A stretch of DNA of 64,000 nt from DATKAS01 sp963733765 (GCA_963733765.1 CAVTEI010000003.1:1922001-1986000); one strand, 5' to 3'. Counted from the stretch's first letter, positions 53,786 to 62,744 are shown. A program made the numbers and translations. Notes: generated from the letters alone by a model not told the origin.

Positions 53786-54559
53786 TTACCGGACCTCCTC
53801 GTCGGGCTCGACGGTCGCTTCGCGGTCACCCGTCGTGTCGGGCCCGGTCTCCTCCGACCCCCCGTCGGCCAACGCCTCGGTCTCGGCCTGAATCTCGTCC
53901 TCGATCTTCTCGATCCGCTCGATCTCGCCGCGCGCCCCGGCACGGCCCGCCTGGAAGACGACGATCGCGACGGAAAGGCCGAGCAGCGGCCACTGATACC
54001 GCTGGATGAAGTCGAGGACGTACCCCAGCGGCTCTTCGAGGGCTCGACCCAGGAACCAGACGAAGATCAGCCGGCAAATCGTGCCCAGGATGTTGAGCGT
54101 CCAGAACAGGCGCGGTCGCATCCCCGAGGCCCCGGCGAACAGGCACACCAGGTTGTTGGGCATGACGGCGACGAGGGGCGCGCCGATCTTGCCGAACACG
54201 CGCTCGACCCACCTGAGCTGGCGGGTCGCGCCCGTTCCGCCCTTGCTCTCCAGCCACTTCAACGCTCCCTCGCCGTACCAGCGCCCGAGGAGGAAGAAGA
54301 GCGGGTCGGAGACGAGCAGCCGGACGAAACCGATGAGGAAGTACGGCAGCGGGTCGATGTCGGCTGCGACGACGAGCAGCAGGTGCCGGTTTCGGGCGTC
54401 GAGCGTGATGAGCCACACCGGGTGGTGGTTCACCAGGGTCGGCGCGAGCGCAGTGCCGACGTTCGCCATCACCACGAGGATGCCGATGGGCACCAGCAGC
54501 AGGGTGAGGCGTCGCCGGTCGAAGCGCGGGGGCTCTATGGCTTGGTCGGCGGACGACAC
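53786..54559 (-). CDS. DedA/VTT-domain-like membrane protein
   Basis: A 257-residue integral membrane protein. Hydrophobic helices lie at about residues 19-42 (LLLVPIGILVVMANVG), 55-95 and 150-210. The central segment PYFLIGFVRLLVSDPLFFLL, RWYGEGALKWLE and AGASGMRPRLFWTLNILGT resembles the VTT/DedA fold, whose members move lipids such as undecaprenyl phosphate across the membrane. The C-terminal 50 residues are acidic and cytoplasmic-looking. It lies 11 bases upstream of the SDR gene. Family membership is moderately sure, function inferred. Confidence 0.7.
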   Translation of the reverse strand: MSSADQAIEPPRFDRRRLTLLLVPIGILVVMANVGTALAPTLVNHHPVWLITLDARNRHLLLVVAADIDPLPYFLIGFVRLLVSDPLFFLLGRWYGEGALKWLESKGGTGATRQLRWVERVFGKIGAPLVAVMPNNLVCLFAGASGMRPRLFWTLNILGTICRLIFVWFLGRALEEPLGYVLDFIQRYQWPLLGLSVAIVVFQAGRAGARGEIERIEKIEDEIQAETEALADGGSEETGPDTTGDREATVEPDEEVR

Positions 54560-54663
54560 GAGAGGCCCGAGCGTACCGGCGTGGAACCGGCCGGCGACGC
54601 CGCTTCTAATCTGGTGCGAGACGAGGTTTCATCGACGGCGCGCTTCACCAACTGGGGGCACTC

Positions 54664-56292
54664 ATGCAGGGCTTGATGCAGGACTATCCGCTCACGATCC
54701 CGCACCTCTTTCAGCGGGCCGAGCAGCTGTTCGCGGACAAGACAGTGGTGACGGCCACGGGGAGTGGCATCGAGCGCGTCACGTACGGCGACTGGGCCGA
54801 GCGCACGCATCGCGTCGGCGGGGTGCTCGATGCCCTCGGGATCTCGGCCGACGGTCGCGTCGCCACGTTTGCGTGGAACACGTCCCGGCACCTCGAGCTC
54901 TACTTCGCGGCGCCGTGCACCGGGCGGGTGTTGCACACGCTCAACATCCGGCTCTTCCCCGACCAGCTCACCTACATCGCCAACCACGCCGCAGACGAGG
55001 TCGTCTTCGTCGACAAGTCGCTGACGGGCCTGTTGTGGCCGTTGCTCAAGACGTTCGACACAGTCCGCCATGTCGTCGTGATGGACGACGGGAAAGGCGC
55101 GATCCCTGAGGAGGGCGCCGACGGGTTCGAGATCCACGACTACGAGTCACTCCTGGCGAGTGCCTCGCCGGTCGAGTTCGCAGTCGACGACGAGAGCCGC
55201 GCTGCGTCGATGTGTTACACGAGTGGCACCACCGGCAATCCGAAGGGCGTCGTGTACTCGCACCGGTCGACGTTCCTCCACACCATGGGCGCGATGACCG
55301 CCGATTCCCTCGGAGCGCGCGAGTCCGACGTGATCCTGCCCGTGGTGCCGATGTTCCACGCGAACGCCTGGGGTCTCGCCCACGCCGCGGTCGCGTCGGG
55401 TGCGACGCTCGTCATGCCCGGCCCTGACCTTTCGGGTAAGGCCGTCGCCGATCTCATTGTCAATGAGCGCGTCACGGTGGCCGCCGGCGTACCGACCATC
55501 TGGATGGCTGTGCTCCCCGAGCTGAAGGGTCGTGATACGTCGAGCTTGCGGGTCATTCCCTGCGGGGGCTCGGCCGTGCCGCGCGCGCTCTCGGAGGCAT
55601 ATCGCGAGCAGCTCGGGTTGCCGATCCTGCAGGCCTGGGGCATGACCGAGACCAGCCCGATCTGCTCGGTGTGCCACGTGAAGTCGACGTTGCGGAGCGA
55701 TTCCGTCGAAGAGATGGCCGAGCGGCGCACGACGGTCGGTCCGGCGGTGGTCGGTGTCGAGCAGCGCGTCGTCGCTCCTGACACCACCGACCCGCTGCCG
55801 TGGGATGGCGAGAGCAGCGGTGAGCTGCAGGTGCGGGGGCCCTGGATCGCGCGCAGCTACTACAACGACGACCGCGCCGCCGAGTCGTTCACCGAGGACG
55901 GCTGGTTGAAGACGGGCGACGTGGCCACGATCGACGCCGACGGTTACATCCGGCTGGTCGACCGCACGAAGGACCTCATCAAGTCGGGAGGGGAGTGGAT
56001 CAGCTCGGTCGAGATCGAGAACGAGCTCATGGCGCATCCGAAGATCGCCGAGGCCGCAGTTATCGGGGTCGCGCACCCGCGCTGGGCCGAGCGGCCGCTG
56101 GCGTGCGTCGTCGTGAAACCCGGCGAGGAGCTCACCAAGGACGAGGTGCTGGAGTTCCTCGCTCCGAAGCTCGCCAAATGGCAGCTGCCCGACGACGTGG
56201 TCTTCATCGAGGAGGTGCCGAAGACCTCGGTGGGCAAGTTCTCGAAGAAGGACCTGCGCTCCCGCTTCGCCGACTACTCCCTGCCTGCCTGA
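54664..56292 (+). CDS. Long-chain acyl-CoA synthetase (AMP-forming)
   Basis: Activates fatty acids as CoA thioesters. At 542 residues it matches the AlkK/FadD type: FAWNTSRHLELYFAAPCTGR, HTLNIRLFPDQLTYIANHAA, the P-loop MCYTSGTTGNPKGVVYSHRS, PMFHANAWGLAHA, QAWGMTETSPICSV, the hinge/C-lobe LVDRTKDLIKSGGEWISSVE and the catalytic Lys in VPKTSVGKFSKKDLR. ATG 54664 is used; a second ATG (54676) is in frame. The TetR gene and diiron-protein gene follow on the same strand, suggesting lipid metabolism. Confidence 0.93.
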   Translation: MQGLMQDYPLTIPHLFQRAEQLFADKTVVTATGSGIERVTYGDWAERTHRVGGVLDALGISADGRVATFAWNTSRHLELYFAAPCTGRVLHTLNIRLFPDQLTYIANHAADEVVFVDKSLTGLLWPLLKTFDTVRHVVVMDDGKGAIPEEGADGFEIHDYESLLASASPVEFAVDDESRAASMCYTSGTTGNPKGVVYSHRSTFLHTMGAMTADSLGARESDVILPVVPMFHANAWGLAHAAVASGATLVMPGPDLSGKAVADLIVNERVTVAAGVPTIWMAVLPELKGRDTSSLRVIPCGGSAVPRALSEAYREQLGLPILQAWGMTETSPICSVCHVKSTLRSDSVEEMAERRTTVGPAVVGVEQRVVAPDTTDPLPWDGESSGELQVRGPWIARSYYNDDRAAESFTEDGWLKTGDVATIDADGYIRLVDRTKDLIKSGGEWISSVEIENELMAHPKIAEAAVIGVAHPRWAERPLACVVVKPGEELTKDEVLEFLAPKLAKWQLPDDVVFIEEVPKTSVGKFSKKDLRSRFADYSLPA

Positions 56293-56338
56293 GCAAATCT
56301 CGATCCCACTGGCCGTGTGACGGACGGCCGCTGGACGG

Positions 56339-56365
56339 TGAGACAGTTTTCGTCTTACCATCTCA
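56339..56365 (+). promoter_or_regulatory. Candidate operator before the TetR gene
   Basis: Nested inverted repeat: outer TGAGA (56339-56343) with TCTCA (56361-56365), inner AGAC (56341-56344) with GTCT (56352-56355). It ends 2 bases before the GTG start of the TetR gene, in an A/T-richer patch (AGTTTTCGTCTTACCAT), a typical position for autoregulatory TetR operators. Confidence 0.45.
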
Positions 56366-56367
56366 GC

Positions 56368-56961
56368 GTGCCGGAAGTGCTGCTCGACCTGACCCTCGAA
56401 GATCGGGTGCTCGATGCCGCCAAGGCCTGCTGCGAGCGCTGGGGGATGGCCAAGGTCACCGTCGACGACATCGCCGCCGAGGCGCGGTGCTCCCGGGCGA
56501 CCGTGTACCGCCTGTTCCCAGGCGGCAAGGACAACCTGTACGAAGCGCTGCGGCAGCGCTCGACCAGGGAGTTCTTCTCTGAGCTCGACGCGCACCTAGC
56601 CGAGGCGACCAGCTACGAGGAGCTGCTGGTGCGGGGCCTGGTCGCTGCCACCCGCGCGCTGCGCGATGACGAGCACCTTCAGCTCATGCTCGCCTCATCG
56701 CCCGGCGAGGTCATGACCGAGCTCACCGTCGCCGGCCTCCCTCGCATCTTCGACGCCGCGACCCTCTTCCTCACCCCGCGGTTCGCCCCTCACATCGGCA
56801 CCGAGGCGTCCGGTCGCCTGGCCGAGTGGCTGGCCCGGGTCGTCATCTCCTACTTCTTGTCGCCGTCGCGCCATGTCGACCTCGGCGACCCCGGGTCGGC
56901 CCGTCAGTTCGTCGACCAGTTCGTCTTGCCTGCCTTCCCAGCACTCTCCAGAGAGGCCTGA
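56368..56961 (+). CDS. TetR family transcriptional regulator
   Basis: A 197-residue repressor-type regulator. N-terminal HTH: VLDAAKACCERWGMAKVTVD, DIAAEARCSRATVYRLFPGG then KDNLYEALRQRS; the rest is a helical ligand-binding domain. GTG 56368 is preferred to the upstream GTG 56317, because the latter would place the inverted repeat inside the coding region. It lies between an acyl-CoA synthetase and a diiron protein gene (5 bases before the latter), so an acyl-CoA or lipid ligand is plausible but unproven. Confidence 0.88.
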   Translation: MPEVLLDLTLEDRVLDAAKACCERWGMAKVTVDDIAAEARCSRATVYRLFPGGKDNLYEALRQRSTREFFSELDAHLAEATSYEELLVRGLVAATRALRDDEHLQLMLASSPGEVMTELTVAGLPRIFDAATLFLTPRFAPHIGTEASGRLAEWLARVVISYFLSPSRHVDLGDPGSARQFVDQFVLPAFPALSREA

Positions 56962-56966
56962 CCGCC

Positions 56967-58085
56967 ATGAGCACCGAGATCTCCGACATGATCGGCCGCG
57001 ACGACGTCAACGACGTCGAGGCCATCCTCGCGATCACCAACACCGACGTCGACGCCGTCCAGCACGCGGTGAAGGACAATGCCGACGCGCTCTTCACGTG
57101 GGACTACGACCTGTCGCGTCCGGCGCTCCGCAAGCTCTACGAGAAGGCGAAGACCGGTCAGTGGAACGGCGAGACCGACCTTCCCTGGCAGACCGAGGTC
57201 GACCAGGAGGCCGTCGTCATCGCGAACGCGGCTGCCGCGCAAGGTGGTGTCGGCACGAATCCCGACCACTACATCGGCTCACCGGTCGAGAAGTGGGGCG
57301 ACAAGGAGTGGCTCGAGTTCGGCATCCAGAGTCAGAACTGGACGCTCAGTCAGTTCATGCACGGCGAGCAGGGCGCGCTGCTGTGCACCGCGAAGATCGT
57401 CGAGACGGTGCCGTGGTACGACGCCAAGCTGTACGCCTCGACGCAGGTCGTCGACGAGGCGCGACACGTCGAGGTGTTTGCGAAGTACCTCGACACGAAG
57501 CTCTCCGGTCACTATCCGATCAACGCGCACCTGCGCATGCTGCTCGACGACATCGTCAACGACAGCCGCTGGGACATGACCTACCTCGGCATGCAGATCA
57601 TGGTCGAGGGTCTCGCCCTCGCCGCGTTCGGCTTCATGCACCAGATGACGACCGAGCCGCTCCTCAAGCAGCTGCTCCGCTACGTCATGAGCGACGAGGC
57701 TCGCCACGTGGCCTTCGGCGTGCTCAGCCTGCAAGAGGTGTACGCGGGCATGGGCGCCGCCGAGATCCGCGAGCGTCAGGAGTTCGCGTTCGAGGCATCG
57801 GTGCGCATGCGAGACCGGTTCTTGCAGCAAGAGGTGTGGGAGCGGATGGGGATCTCGCCGAAGGTCATGATCCCGTACATCCTCAGCGACGACACCCGCG
57901 GGCTGTTCCAGCAGATGCTCTTCTCGAAGATCGTGCCGAACTGCAAGAAGCTCGGCCTGCTCGACGCCGCCGACGGCTGGCTCCGTCGTCGCTACGAGGA
58001 GCTCGGCGTCATCCAGTTCGAGGACTGGGCCGACACCGGCGAGGAGTACGGCGAGTTCGCCCTCCCCGACGGCGCGGTCGCCTGA
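56967..58085 (+). CDS. Ferritin-like diiron oxygenase/oxidase family protein
   Basis: A 372-residue all-helical protein with the full set of diiron ligands of the ferritin-like/R2-like oxygenases: Glu134 (MHGEQGA), Glu164-x-x-His167 (VDEARHVEVF), Glu214 (MVEGLALAAF) and Glu244-x-x-His247 (MSDEARHVAFGVL). Spacing of the helices is regular. Members of this superfamily include acyl-ACP desaturases, N-oxygenases such as AurF, and uncharacterised actinobacterial proteins, so the substrate is unknown. ATG 56967 is chosen (5 bases after the TetR stop); the upstream frame is antisense-like. Genomic context suggests a lipid-linked substrate. Confidence 0.85.
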   Translation: MSTEISDMIGRDDVNDVEAILAITNTDVDAVQHAVKDNADALFTWDYDLSRPALRKLYEKAKTGQWNGETDLPWQTEVDQEAVVIANAAAAQGGVGTNPDHYIGSPVEKWGDKEWLEFGIQSQNWTLSQFMHGEQGALLCTAKIVETVPWYDAKLYASTQVVDEARHVEVFAKYLDTKLSGHYPINAHLRMLLDDIVNDSRWDMTYLGMQIMVEGLALAAFGFMHQMTTEPLLKQLLRYVMSDEARHVAFGVLSLQEVYAGMGAAEIRERQEFAFEASVRMRDRFLQQEVWERMGISPKVMIPYILSDDTRGLFQQMLFSKIVPNCKKLGLLDAADGWLRRRYEELGVIQFEDWADTGEEYGEFALPDGAVA

Positions 58086-58152
58086 CGCCGCCTGCACGTC
58101 CCGCCCGCAAGTTCATCGGGCTGAGCAGGGCCCGCTGGTAGGTTCGCGCCGG

Positions 58153-58788
58153 ATGGCCCATCAATCCGACCCGCATCTGCTCGTTGCCCACGCGCTGCAT
58201 GTGAAGGGCTTCGGCACCGTCGAAGACATCGCTCGCATCACCGGGCTCACCGAACCGCAAGTCGAGTCGCAGCTGGTCCCCATGCTCGAGCGCGGTCTCG
58301 CGCAGTTCCGCGAGGCACGGGGCCTCTGGATGCCGACGCCCGAGGGCAAGCAGGTCGCGGCCGACCTGGTTGCCCGCGAGCTGAAGGACGCAGGCGTCGA
58401 AGACGGACTCCGCGAGGCTTATCCCGCGTTCCTCGAGCTGAACGAGCAGTTCAAGGCCCTCTGCGGTGACTGGCAGCTGTTCCCCGGTGAGGGCGACAAC
58501 CGGGCGCCCAACGACCACTGCAATCCGGACTATGACGCCGCGATCGTCGGTCGTCTCGCTGCGCTCGATCGCCTCGCGCAGGGCTGCTGTGTCTCGTTCT
58601 CCGACCATCTCACCCGGTACGCCCCCTACGGGCCGCGTCTGACCGCCGCCCGGACTCGCCTCGAGGCGGGGGACCCGAAGCAGTTCACCGGCGTGATGTG
58701 CGGCTCGTATCACGATGTGTGGATGGAGCTGCACCAAGACCTCTTGCTGACGCTCGGCATCGATCGGGCGGACGAAGGGAGCTACTGA
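58153..58788 (+). CDS. Winged-helix domain protein, hypothetical
   Basis: A 211-residue protein. Residues 1-75 resemble a winged helix: LLVAHALHVKGFGTVEDIAR, ITGLTEPQVESQLVPMLERG and LWMPTPEGKQVAADLVAREL. The remainder is helical, with CNPDYDAAIVGRLAALDRLA. A regulatory role is likely, but no specific family is recognised. Its stop overlaps the dapA start (TGATG at 58786-58790), so it is translated together with dapA. Confidence 0.75.
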   Translation: MAHQSDPHLLVAHALHVKGFGTVEDIARITGLTEPQVESQLVPMLERGLAQFREARGLWMPTPEGKQVAADLVARELKDAGVEDGLREAYPAFLELNEQFKALCGDWQLFPGEGDNRAPNDHCNPDYDAAIVGRLAALDRLAQGCCVSFSDHLTRYAPYGPRLTAARTRLEAGDPKQFTGVMCGSYHDVWMELHQDLLLTLGIDRADEGSY

Positions 58789-59675
58789 TGGCCGGACGTT
58801 TTGGCGCGGTGCTCACCGCGATGGTCACGCCGTTCGATGCGGACGGCGCCCTTGACCTCGACGCGGCGGTGAAGCTCGCGCGCTGGCTCGAGGCAAACGG
58901 TAACGACGGCCTCGTCGTCGCCGGCACGACAGGGGAGGCACCCACGCTCACCGACGAAGAGCAGCTCGACCTGCTCGCCGCGGTCAGCGAGGCGGTGACG
59001 ATCCCGGTTGTCGGTGGCACAGGATCGAACGACACCCACCACGGCATCGAGATGACGGCGAAGGCGTCCGGCACCGGTATCGCCGGCTGCCTTGTCGTCA
59101 CGCCGTACTACAACCGCCCGTCACAGGCGGGTCTCGAGGCGCACTTCCGCGCTGTGGCCGCGGCGACTGCCCTGCCCGTGATCCTGTACGACATCCCGAT
59201 CCGCACGGGACGCAAGGCGGCCACCGACACGCTGCTGCGACTGGCGCGCGACGTGCCGAACATCGTCGGCGTGAAGGACGCAGCGGGCAACCCCGCGGAA
59301 ACGGCCTCGCTCATCGCTCGGGCTCCTGGTGGCTTCGAGGTCTACAGCGGCGACGACCCGTTCACGTTGCCGCTGCTCGCGGTCGGCGCGGTCGGGGTCA
59401 TCGGCGTCGCCACGCATTGGTCCGGCGTGGAGCACAGCGAGATGGTCTCTGCCTTCGAGAAAGGCGACGTCGTCGCGGCGCGAGAGGCGAACGCTCGCCT
59501 GCTCGAGTCCTTCGCGTTCGAGACGAGCGACGACACGCCGAACCCGATTCCGGCGAAAGCGATGATGCGGGTGATCGGGCACGCGGTCGGTCAGTGCCGG
59601 CCTCCGCTGGGTCCGGCTCCTGCGGGCACCGAAGAACGGGCTCGGCAAGTGCTCGACAACTTGCGCAGGGTGTGA
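58788..59675 (+). CDS. dapA: 4-hydroxy-tetrahydrodipicolinate synthase
   Basis: Condenses pyruvate with aspartate semialdehyde in the lysine/diaminopimelate pathway. The 295 residues have AVLTAMVTPFDADGALDLDA, VAGTTGEAPTLTDEEQLDLL, the Tyr in VVTPYYNRPSQAGLEAHFRA, YDIPIRTGRKAATDTLLRLA and the Schiff-base Lys in NIVGVKDAAGNPAETASLI. Position directly before rnj is the normal actinobacterial arrangement, which marks this copy (not 52237-53007) as dapA. ATG 58788. Confidence 0.95.
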   Translation: MAGRFGAVLTAMVTPFDADGALDLDAAVKLARWLEANGNDGLVVAGTTGEAPTLTDEEQLDLLAAVSEAVTIPVVGGTGSNDTHHGIEMTAKASGTGIAGCLVVTPYYNRPSQAGLEAHFRAVAAATALPVILYDIPIRTGRKAATDTLLRLARDVPNIVGVKDAAGNPAETASLIARAPGGFEVYSGDDPFTLPLLAVGAVGVIGVATHWSGVEHSEMVSAFEKGDVVAAREANARLLESFAFETSDDTPNPIPAKAMMRVIGHAVGQCRPPLGPAPAGTEERARQVLDNLRRV

Positions 59676-59690
59676 CGAGCCGGCGGCTCG
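59676..59690 (+). other. Short hairpin before rnj
   Basis: CGAGCC (59676-59681) and GGCTCG (59685-59690) form a 6-bp stem with a 3-base loop, starting at the dapA stop and ending 6 bases before the rnj start. It could cover the ribosome-binding region and lower initiation, but it may be chance in GC-rich DNA. Confidence 0.3.
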
Positions 59691-59696
59691 CAGCCC

Positions 59697-61358
59697 GTGG
59701 CTGATCCTGTTCGCATCGTCTTCCTCGGAGGCCTCGGCGAGATCGGCCGCAACTGCGCGTGCATCGAGGTCGACGGGCGCATCATGCTCCTCGACTGCGG
59801 CCTGATGTTCCCCGAGGCGGACATGCCGGGCATCGACCTCGTGCTTCCCGACTTCACGTACCTGCGCGAGAACGCGCACCGCATCGACGGCTGCGTCGCC
59901 ACCCACGGCCACGAGGATCACGTGGGCGGCCTGTCCTTCTTGCTCCGCGACGTGTCGTTTCCGATCTACGGGTCCCCGCTCACCCTGGGGTTGGCTCGCA
60001 GCCGCATCGAGGAGGCGGGTCTGCTCGGTCGCACCGAGCTCGTGCCAGTGGCAGATGGCGAGCGTCGCGTGGTCGGCCCGTTCGATCTCGAGTTCATCCC
60101 CGTCACCCACTCGGTGCCTTACACGTTCGCGACCGCGTTCCACACACCTCAAGGCGTGATCCTCCACTCCGGCGATTTCAAGCTCGACCTCACTCCGGTC
60201 GACGGTCGCCGCACCGACCTGTCCCGAATCGGCGCGATCGCTTCGTCGACCGGCGTCCGTCTGCTGCTCTCCGACTCGACGAACGCAGAGGAGCCCGGCC
60301 ACGCTCCGTCCGAGCGCGAGGTGGGCCGGGTGTTGATCAACCTCTTCCGCCAGCACGAGGGGCGGCGCATCATCACCGCCTCGTTCGCGAGCCACATCCA
60401 CCGCATTCAGCAGATCGCCGATGCGGCGATCGCGTGCGGACGCGTCGTCGCCACGCTCGGACTCTCGGTCAAGCGCAACGTGCGGCTCGCGCGCGACCTC
60501 GGACTGCTCACCATTCCTGACGCCTCAATCGTCGAGATCGAGGCAATCGCGGACCTTCCTCCCGGGAAGGTGTGCGTCGTGTCGACAGGGTCACAGGGCG
60601 AGCCGATGTCGGCGCTCGCGCTGCTCGCGTCGGGCGACAACCGTTGGCTCAAGCTCACCAGCGAGGACACGGTCATCCTGAGCTCGCACGCCATCCCCGG
60701 CAACGAGCACAACGTCAACAAGGTCATCGACGGGCTCTTGAGGGTCGGCGCCGAGGTCGTGCACTCCGGAGTGGCCGATGTGCACGCCACCGGCCATGCC
60801 CAGGCCGAGGAGCTCAAGATGCTGATGGCGCTCGCGAAGCCCGAGCTGTTCATCCCCGTGCACGGCGAGTTCCGCCACATGATGGCGCACGCCCGCCTCG
60901 CCAATCAGATGGGGCTGCCCGACAGCAACATCCTCCTGGCCGAGGACGGCGATGTCGTCGCGCTCACCGACGACGGCATCGACTTCGCCGGACGAGTGCC
61001 GGCGGGTTACCTCTACGTCGACGGCATCGTCGGCGATGTCGGTCACGGCGTGCTGCGCGATCGTCGCGTGCTCGCGGAAGAGGGCGTTGTCGTCGTCGTC
61101 GTGACCGTCGACGTGTCGACGGGAAACGTCATCACCGGGCCCGAGATCATCACCCGAGGATGGGTCTACGCGCCCGAGGCCGAGGACCTCATCGACGAAG
61201 CCGCCGATCACGCGCGCCGCGCGGTCGAGCACGCGTTCGCCTCCGGTGCGCACGACTCCGAGGCCCTGCAGCGTCACCTGCGCCAAGCGGTTGGTCGGTT
61301 CGTCAGCGAGCGCACCCGCCGTAAGCCGATGATCGTGCCCGTCGTGATGGAGGCGTAG
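59697..61358 (+). CDS. rnj: Ribonuclease J
   Basis: Metallo-beta-lactamase RNase with 5'-3' exo- and endonuclease activity, central to mRNA decay and rRNA maturation in actinobacteria. The 553 residues show FLGGLGEIGRNCACIEVDGR, LLDCGLMFPEADMPGIDLVL, the zinc motif THGHEDHVGG, LHSGDFKLDLTPVDG, SDSTNAEEPGHAPSE, HATGHAQAEELKMLMALAKP and FIPVHGEFRHM, then the RNase J C-terminal domain. Start GTG 59697. Confidence 0.96.
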   Translation: MADPVRIVFLGGLGEIGRNCACIEVDGRIMLLDCGLMFPEADMPGIDLVLPDFTYLRENAHRIDGCVATHGHEDHVGGLSFLLRDVSFPIYGSPLTLGLARSRIEEAGLLGRTELVPVADGERRVVGPFDLEFIPVTHSVPYTFATAFHTPQGVILHSGDFKLDLTPVDGRRTDLSRIGAIASSTGVRLLLSDSTNAEEPGHAPSEREVGRVLINLFRQHEGRRIITASFASHIHRIQQIADAAIACGRVVATLGLSVKRNVRLARDLGLLTIPDASIVEIEAIADLPPGKVCVVSTGSQGEPMSALALLASGDNRWLKLTSEDTVILSSHAIPGNEHNVNKVIDGLLRVGAEVVHSGVADVHATGHAQAEELKMLMALAKPELFIPVHGEFRHMMAHARLANQMGLPDSNILLAEDGDVVALTDDGIDFAGRVPAGYLYVDGIVGDVGHGVLRDRRVLAEEGVVVVVVTVDVSTGNVITGPEIITRGWVYAPEAEDLIDEAADHARRAVEHAFASGAHDSEALQRHLRQAVGRFVSERTRRKPMIVPVVMEA

Positions 61359-61373
61359 TCGAGCCGTAGCGAC

Positions 61374-61844
61374 TCAACCGAAGGTGTAGATGTAGGCCAC
61401 GATCGCATCGATCTCTTCGGCCGACAGATCGTCACCGAACGACGGCATCGAGCCGGTGCCGTCGGTGACGATCGCGACGACCTCGGATTGATCGGGGAAG
61501 CTCTCCTCGAGGTTCTGCAGCGAAGGCCCGAGGCCACCCCCTCCGTCGTCGCCGTGGCACGACGCGCATTCGTCGTTGTAGAGCGCCTGCCCGTCGACTG
61601 CGCTCGCCGCGGTCGTGTCGGCGGCTGCTGTCGTGTCGGCGCCGCCGGCCTCTTCTGTCGTGTCGGCGCCATCGTCGCCGGTCGTGTCCGGCGGGGCGGC
61701 GGTCGTCGCCACCGCGACATCGTCACCCCCGCCGCCCTCGTCGTCGCTCGACCACGGTGGGAAAGACGACGCGAACAGCGAGACGATGAACAGCGCGGCC
61801 AGTGCCAGCGCCACGATCTGCAGCACGTTCGTGATGCGCTTCAT
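61374..61844 (-). CDS. Membrane-anchored c-type cytochrome
   Basis: A 156-residue monohaem cytochrome c. N-terminal membrane anchor at residues 4-28 (NVLQIVALALAALFIVSLFA), a 55-residue Asp/Thr/Ala-rich flexible linker, and a cytochrome c domain with the haem site YNDECASCHGDDGGGGLGPS, the axial Met in GTGSMPSFGDDLSAEEIDAI and a C-terminal helix VAYIYTFG. It lies 21 bases downstream of a DUF6529-type gene on the same strand. Likely an electron carrier on the outer face of the membrane. Confidence 0.9.
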   Translation of the reverse strand: MKRITNVLQIVALALAALFIVSLFASSFPPWSSDDEGGGGDDVAVATTAAPPDTTGDDGADTTEEAGGADTTAAADTTAASAVDGQALYNDECASCHGDDGGGGLGPSLQNLEESFPDQSEVVAIVTDGTGSMPSFGDDLSAEEIDAIVAYIYTFG

Positions 61845-61865
61845 CGGGTCATCGGAGTCGGGCCA

Positions 61866-62612
61866 TCAGAACGAGGGGAACCCGTGCTCGAACCACCACC
61901 ACACCGCGCTGGTCGCCCACACGAGGATGAGCGCGGTGAACACCACGCCGCCTGCGACCGGCAAGCCCCAACGCGGGAGCTTGCGATTGCGTACGCACAG
62001 CACCTTCGTCACGAACGCGCCGTACACGATGCATCCGACGACGGAGTGCACGGCCCACCACGGGTTGCCGTAGTCGTTGAAGCCGAGCGCCCAGAGGCAC
62101 TGAAAGGCGACGGGCAGGCTCACGATGAACGCCAGCGTCCCCGCCATGCGATGCGCCTGCGGCATCCACGGCTTGCGCCGGCCCTGTGCGCGTTTGCCGA
62201 AGAGCCGGCGCCCCACCCACTCCTGGAAGACGGCGAGTGCGGCAGCCAATGTCGCGAACCACACCTTGAACTCCGGCTGCCCGCTGAAGAACCAGATGAA
62301 CGGTTGCTCGAAGGTCGGGTCGTGGACGTTCGCGTACACGCCGAGCGCGAGCGCGACGAGAGCGCCGATGCCCGAGAAGATGAGCATCCGCCGAAGTCGA
62401 TCCGGCGGTGTCTTGCCGCTCGCGGGCCGACGCGCGGGCGGGTCGGCCGTGGCGACGGCAGGTGCGATGACGGTCGCCGGTTCGGCTACGGGCGGGGCGA
62501 CGGTCGCCGCGGTCGACTCCGGCGGGGCGAACGGAGGCGGCGGCACGCTTCCCCCGCGCGGCGGAGGCTTGGGCGGAATCGGACGAGAGCCCGGTTGTTG
62601 CTCGTCGGCCAC
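61866..62612 (-). CDS. DUF6529-like cytochrome-b561-type membrane protein
   Basis: A 248-residue protein with a Pro/Ala-rich cytoplasmic N-terminus (about 1-75) and five or six membrane helices: MLIFSGIGALVALALGVYA, VWFATLAAALAVFQEW, LAFIVSLPVAFQCLWAL, SVVGCIVYGAFVTKVLCV and VFTALILVWATSAVWWW. Conserved-looking His in QAHRMAGTLAF and AVHSVVGC could bind haem, as in b561-type proteins. Paired with a c-type cytochrome, it probably forms a small electron-transfer unit. The DUF6529 name is from memory; haem binding is inference. Confidence 0.7.
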   Translation of the reverse strand: MADEQQPGSRPIPPKPPPRGGSVPPPPFAPPESTAATVAPPVAEPATVIAPAVATADPPARRPASGKTPPDRLRRMLIFSGIGALVALALGVYANVHDPTFEQPFIWFFSGQPEFKVWFATLAAALAVFQEWVGRRLFGKRAQGRRKPWMPQAHRMAGTLAFIVSLPVAFQCLWALGFNDYGNPWWAVHSVVGCIVYGAFVTKVLCVRNRKLPRWGLPVAGGVVFTALILVWATSAVWWWFEHGFPSF

Positions 62613-62744
62613 CGCTCTCCCTTCGTCGCCTCCGACCTCGTCGCGCGCCAGAGGCGTCCGCTCGTCGGGCGACGCTAGCCCGCGCCGTCCGCGCGGGCAT
62701 CGGGAGTCTCGGAGGGGGCATGACCCACGGGTACCCTGAGGTCA

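Noticed and set aside
59676..59690. Hairpin before rnj as a firm autoregulatory element
   Set aside because: Only 6 bp of GC pairing in GC-rich DNA; listed as a low-confidence feature but not as a finding.
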